40,956 nt of DNA from Candidatus Poribacteria bacterium. GTDB lineage: Bacteria > Poribacteria > WGA-4E > WGA-3G. Below are positions 37,662 through 40,956 of the stretch, piece after piece. A program made the translations under genes and the position numbers. The stretch covers positions 1 to 40,956 of the forward strand of contig JAPPCZ010000041.1 in the NCBI GenBank assembly GCA_028824685.1. The letters are read 5' to 3'. The notes beneath the pieces are model-generated. The model was not told where the DNA came from. It saw nothing but the letters and a program-made list of their open reading frames with translations, and did not search any database. How positions within the stretch are numbered: the first letter of the stretch is position 1; each line of letters begins with the position of its first letter.

Positions 37662-38132
37662 TTAAGATAACGTTGGATTAGCATCTCTAAAAAAATCTTT
37701 TATCTGGCACGTATAAGCTTTACCATGTTGCAGTAGTTGCGAAGATACATCGTAGAGTTCGGGGGCTGGGAGTCCCTCGTAGGGATTAGCTATTTTCTGG
37801 TAACAGGTTAAGGCGTGTTCAAAGAAATTTAGTGTTTCTACATCAATTAGACCACTCTCTTGAACGACACGAAAGCCTTGGTATTTTTGGTAGGGAGGTG
37901 TCCTGCCGCTAAATTCTATGATGGCATTGTTTATGTCTACTGCCCGTTGCACGATCATCAGAAAGCAACTTTTAATATAAGAATGCGTCAGTCTGTCAGC
38001 TGCGATATATTCTTCTTTGTTCGCCGGAAGACCACTCTGCAATTGCCCAAAACATTCCTCTATATATACCAATTTCGCCTTTACAGGATTAAATTGACGC
38101 TGTAATGTTTTCTTTTCCGAGGTTTTTGACAT
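37662..38132 (-). CDS. HepT-like (DUF86) protein with degraded active site
   Basis: A 156-residue alpha-helical protein. The pattern ADRLTHSYIKSCFLMIVQRAVDINNAII followed by GLIDVETLNFFEHAL resembles HepT/DUF86 toxins of MntA-HepT toxin-antitoxin systems. The RNxxxHxY motif expected next reads YQKIANPYE: both the catalytic Arg and His are missing, so ribonuclease activity is unlikely. ATG 38132 follows TTAGGAG and overlaps the stop of an upstream 79-codon frame as TAATG. No intact MntA nucleotidyltransferase is adjacent. Possibly an inactivated toxin or a structural relative; family assignment is moderate. Confidence 0.6.
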   Translation of the reverse strand: MSKTSEKKTLQRQFNPVKAKLVYIEECFGQLQSGLPANKEEYIAADRLTHSYIKSCFLMIVQRAVDINNAIIEFSGRTPPYQKYQGFRVVQESGLIDVETLNFFEHALTCYQKIANPYEGLPAPELYDVSSQLLQHGKAYTCQIKDFFRDANPTLS

Positions 38133-38371
38133 TAGTATTCTCCTAAGGAATTATTTTCTGTCAAATATAGTTTTTTCAAATTAGACGTTATTTGGGGGGA
38201 AAAGTTGTAACTTGTCGCTAATTTCTGAATTGTAAAACCAATAATTGCCTTCAAAGGTACAGCGGTGGAGCCTAAAGACAGCACCCTTGAACTGCCCTTC
38301 GTTCTATGACAATCCTTATGCTTGATAGTGTTGTTAATCAACGGAAAAAAATCTGAATCAAAAAATTTCAC
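38132..38371 (-). CDS. Small unrecognised ORF coupled to the HepT-like gene
   Basis: Seventy-nine codons from GTG 38371 to a TAA that overlaps the next ATG (TAATG), the usual arrangement of coupled toxin-antitoxin pairs. No nucleotidyltransferase motif (GSxxxG...DxD) is visible, so it is not an intact MntA. It may be the remnant of a partner gene or non-coding. There is no convincing ribosome site. Confidence 0.3.
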   Translation of the reverse strand: MKFFDSDFFPLINNTIKHKDCHRTKGSSRVLSLGSTAVPLKAIIGFTIQKLATSYNFSPQITSNLKKLYLTENNSLGEY

Positions 38372-38533
38372 GCTAAGTATTTTTGGACACGAGCCACTCT
38401 ACCAATATTACCTCTAAAGAATACATGATTTCCAATACTACTGATTGGTTAAGAATGTGATTCATGTAGGTTACAGTCAGTTTGACTGTGGTATAATGGG
38501 TGGTGTTTTAGGTGGGATAATAAATATTTTATG

Positions 38534-39742
38534 CTATACCTCATTAAGGTCTAGCAGTATATTCTCTATTTTTTCAATTGTATCAGTTGTTTTATTTCTA
38601 CTTGCTATTTCTTTAATTGTTGCATTATACGTTTGGCTAATAGTAGCGTTTTCTATATTTCTATTATATTCTTTTTCAATTGCACCTTTAATAGTTTCCC
38701 CATTTTCAGATTTATGTAATACAAACCTTTTACTAGGTAGTGACAATCCAACCAATTTTCCCTCTATAGTAAAAGGTTCTTCCTGTTCTACTTCAATAAC
38801 TGTAAGTCTTTCTAACAGTTCGGGTATCTCAGCTTTTGAAAATACAACTACTGCATCTTCGTTTCTTTCTGGTGATTCCCAAGATAAAGTTATATCAGTA
38901 TTTAAATTATAAAGTGCTGCGAGTAATTTTTTATATTCGCTTGTAGTCCTTAATCCTAAACCTGTCAATACATCTTTCATATCAGATTTGCTATTTTTAG
39001 ATTTTATAAGCTTAAAAAATTCAGATATAGTATCTTTTTGATGATGTGGATCAAATAAATTGGCTTGTTTAGGACTTTCTTTAATACATACAAGTTTAAT
39101 CTCGAGAGATCCAAAAGCAAAAGGTGTTGCGTAAAACTTTATGCTTTCTTTGATGGATCGGGTGACTTTATTGTATTTTTGCTTTACCATTTCAATAACA
39201 TCCATAGTGCTTTGAAAATAAACAAAGGCTTTACCTAACTCATAAGCAGATACTTCATGATCTGCACCTCCAATAGAATTTAATTTTATAGTTACCGTAT
39301 TTCTGTGTTGCCAGTTTTCTGATTCAACCAAATTTGATTGAATAGAAAGAGGTGTATATTCAATATCAAGAAAATCATTAACAGTCGGTAATATATCCTC
39401 AGAAAGTTCTGACGGTAAGATGAAATTAGAGTTATATTCTACAGAGCTGTTTCTCGGAATATCTACTTTAAGGATTCTATCCTTTTCTGGACTGGCAAAA
39501 GTATCATGCAAGCTAACTTTAGCAGAACGTATAAGATTAAGATAATCAAGAGTTACTTCCGCATAAAGCCATACATCATAGTCATCCGATCTGTCTGCAA
39601 ATAAGACCATATATAGTTGAGGCTCATCATCTTGAATAGTCTCTTTGCTTTTGCATGAGAATAGAGTCGGAAAATCATAATAATCGTATTCTTCAATAAC
39701 TTCAAGAATACCTGTTTGAGGAGTGTTTAGTGTATGATACAT
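38534..39742 (-). CDS. Unrecognised 402-residue protein, second gene of an AT-rich two-gene module
   Basis: A soluble protein without signal or membrane segments. The N-terminal half includes YMVLFADRSDDYDVWLYAEV and LIRSAKVSLHDTFASPE. From memory this resembles DUF6575-type proteins, a low-confidence likeness. The C-terminal half is helical and charged (FFKLIKSKNSKSDMKDVLTG; IEKEYNRNIENA). ATG 39742 follows AAGGAG. It starts 12 bases after the stop of the 137-residue gene, so the two are surely co-transcribed. Base use is visibly more AT-rich than in the housekeeping genes, suggesting later acquisition. No known defence or toxin motif was identified. Confidence 0.7.
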   Translation of the reverse strand: MYHTLNTPQTGILEVIEEYDYYDFPTLFSCKSKETIQDDEPQLYMVLFADRSDDYDVWLYAEVTLDYLNLIRSAKVSLHDTFASPEKDRILKVDIPRNSSVEYNSNFILPSELSEDILPTVNDFLDIEYTPLSIQSNLVESENWQHRNTVTIKLNSIGGADHEVSAYELGKAFVYFQSTMDVIEMVKQKYNKVTRSIKESIKFYATPFAFGSLEIKLVCIKESPKQANLFDPHHQKDTISEFFKLIKSKNSKSDMKDVLTGLGLRTTSEYKKLLAALYNLNTDITLSWESPERNEDAVVVFSKAEIPELLERLTVIEVEQEEPFTIEGKLVGLSLPSKRFVLHKSENGETIKGAIEKEYNRNIENATISQTYNATIKEIASRNKTTDTIEKIENILLDLNEV

Positions 39743-39754
39743 ATAATCTCCTTA

Positions 39755-40168
39755 CTACTTCACTATATCAAATAATTGCCAAACTTCCATTTCAACAGGG
39801 AACCACCATGTATAATGTAAATCATTACCTTTTTTAGGTGTTCTTTTAATTCGTCCACACTCTGATTGCAAGTTAGCTATAGCAATCATTGATTTCCGCC
39901 ATTTGCCTTTGTTCGCCTCTTTAACTCTTATAGCATCCTCTCTGCTTATGCACACTGAAAGCCCGTGCCCCTCACATTTTTCTTCTTCAGTTTTTGTGCT
40001 TGATTCTCCATAGTATTGAGGGTATAATTTTGCCCCAGGGATAAAATCTTTTTCTATAGGTGGATCATGAAAAACAAGCCTATAAATTAGTCCAGATGCA
40101 CCTTCTGCATCATCTGGAGGACAATTATTTAATTCTGAACCGATAAACTGTGATTTGTCGTATGGCAT
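39755..40168 (-). CDS. Unrecognised 137-residue protein, first gene of the two-gene module
   Basis: A small soluble protein with an N-terminal segment rich in Pro, Asp and Gly (NNCPPDDAEGASGLIYRLV) and a C-terminal part with SREDAIRVKEANKG and TWWFPVEMEVWQLFD. The SREDA...K segment followed by a Trp-rich strand is reminiscent of small single-domain proteins that occur beside toxin or defence genes, but no catalytic motif can be named. ATG 40168 has AAGGA ten bases upstream. AT-rich like its partner. Confidence 0.6.
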   Translation of the reverse strand: MPYDKSQFIGSELNNCPPDDAEGASGLIYRLVFHDPPIEKDFIPGAKLYPQYYGESSTKTEEEKCEGHGLSVCISREDAIRVKEANKGKWRKSMIAIANLQSECGRIKRTPKKGNDLHYTWWFPVEMEVWQLFDIVK

Positions 40169-40690
40169 ATAAAAATATCCTTAAGGTAAATATAAGATTA
40201 AAGACAAATATATTAAAGATAATTATATCAACAACAATTATAAAATGCAATTTATTTTCTATTATATACAGTAACAGAAATAGTTTCGAAGTTAATACGT
40301 AATTGTATATAGGTGGGTTGACTATAAAAACAGAGCACAATTCACTGGGACAGTAACACGCGATTGGGTGTGTAAAGTTTTCGTACAAAGCCTATTGTCA
40401 GTTAAGTTTCGCTTCGTCCTCCCGATCTACACTTTGAATTAGGACGTTTGCACGTCACATTTAGGACGTTTTGCACGTCCTTGGGACGTGCAGAAGTCAA
40501 TCAGGACAAGGATTGTGACGTGATTTTCAGATTTTTTGTTTTTCTTCTCTTTGTTCTTTAAGAATTTTGCGTATGTTGCGAACATTATTTAATTATGTGA
40601 TAATAATATTAACACAAATATATTGGTTTGTCAAGTTAATTTTAAAAAATAATCAGTGCCAAAAACTTTACACAACTGTACTGTCAATCA
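40169..40690. other. Gene-free AT-rich stretch with GACGT hairpins
   Basis: No coding frame is convincing. At about 40441-40492 a short unit recurs: AGGACGTTTGCACGTC, then AGGACGTTTTGCACGTCCT (a palindrome), then GGGACGTGC. These resemble the other constant-loop hairpin repeats of the window. The rest is AT-rich spacer, possibly holding the promoter of the two-gene module near 40200-40280. Confidence 0.4.
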
Positions 40691-40693
40691 ACA

Positions 40694-40728
40694 CAAAGAA
40701 AAGGCAGATATCTGAAAGATACCTGCCT
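40694..40728 (-). terminator. Intrinsic terminator of the partial coiled-coil gene
   Basis: On the minus strand AGGCAGGTATCT and AGATATCTGCCT form a 12-bp stem (one G-U pair in RNA) with a three-base loop, followed by TTTTCTTTG. It lies 28 bases after the stop at 40757. On the plus strand the same position is an A-C mismatch, which supports the minus-strand reading. Confidence 0.8.
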
Positions 40729-40756
40729 GTCCGATAAGCAGCAAAACTGACACGAT

Positions 40757-40956
40757 TTAGTCATCAAGTAATTTTGCGAGTCGTGCGTATGCTATGGTGA
40801 TCTCTTTCCGCACCTCAGCAATATCGGCATTGAGACCGTCTATCTCTACCTCAAGCAGCTGGATTGTATAAGCCACCGAGTTATATTCAGACTCTTGCTC
40901 AGTGCGATATTTCTCTAAATCCGCAATCACGGCTAACCAGTCTGCGCGTTCTGCAT
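40757..40956 (-). CDS. Coiled-coil protein, 3' end only (runs off the window)
   Basis: Sixty-five codons up to TAA 40757-40759, open to the window edge. The residues show heptad-like Leu/Ile spacing with many Glu and Lys (IADLEKYRTEQ; IQLLEVEIDGLNADIAEVRK; AYARLAKLLDD), predicting a coiled coil at the C-terminus. The start and rest of the protein are outside the window, so the family cannot be named. A good terminator follows. Confidence 0.75.
   Translation of the reverse strand, partial: AERADWLAVIADLEKYRTEQESEYNSVAYTIQLLEVEIDGLNADIAEVRKEITIAYARLAKLLDD

Noticed and set aside
38445..38912. Hydrophobic 155-codon plus-strand frame resembling a membrane protein
   Set aside because: It is antisense to the well-formed 402-residue gene, and its Ser/Ile/Leu/Phe richness is what AT-rich antisense DNA yields.

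Overview
The window looks like a chromosomal segment around the replication origin of an uncultured Gram-negative-type bacterium. Evidence for that cell type is lipoprotein signals, many secreted proteins and a two-component kinase. The style of the genes suggests a Candidatus Poribacteria-like genome: PD40 and BNR beta-propellers, TPR proteins, M30-like secreted peptidases, a GH2 hydrolase paired with a 2-hydroxyacid dehydrogenase, and very many dispersed palindromic repeats. That taxonomic call is inference from memory of such genomes, not a computed placement. By eye the DNA is moderately AT-rich, most strongly between dnaA and recF and right of 38 kb.

Layout. 1-1.4 kb: a MITE-like element and a Dph6-type ATP pyrophosphatase gene bracketed by 29-bp inverted repeats. 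1.6-4.5 kb (minus strand): a hisI-trpE-trpG operon behind a complete attenuator, with a promoter, a leader peptide carrying six consecutive His/Trp codons, and mutually exclusive RNA pairings ending in an intrinsic terminator. 4.6-9.8 kb: two ECF sigma factors, an orphan sensor kinase, a PD40 propeller and a secreted protein split by a -1 frameshift. 10.1-13.9 kb: a two-gene GH2 glycosidase / D-2-hydroxyacid dehydrogenase operon. 14.2-18.6 kb: a putative PD-(D/E)XK-like protein, two secreted zincins, a TPR protein and a frameshifted FRG-domain gene. 18.7-30.8 kb: the origin region, with ispH and rpmH on the minus strand and dnaA, oriC, recF, a DciA-like gene, gyrB and gyrA on the plus strand. 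31.4-37.2 kb: secreted or envelope proteins (TPR, M30-like peptidase, BNR propeller, lipoprotein). 37.2-41 kb: MITE-like repeats, a HepT-like protein with a degraded active site, an unrecognised AT-rich two-gene module and the 3' end of a coiled-coil gene.

Most notable observations. (1) The hisI-trpE-trpG leader reads as a dual histidine/tryptophan attenuator with 1:2, 2:3 and 3:4 pairings. (2) The origin lacks recognisable TTATCCACA boxes and carries phased 11-mers of the form YTGWTRATAAS. DnaA has substitutions at the matching DNA-contact residues (NHRTI in place of DHTTV, and Leu for the recognition-helix Pro), which suggests DnaA and its box changed together. (3) dnaN and rnpA are missing from their usual places beside dnaA and rpmH. 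(4) Several families of dispersed hairpins show compensatory stem changes with constant loops and flanks.

No tRNA, rRNA, CRISPR array or intact transposase was recognised. All calls are from reading the sequence; no database or folding search was run.
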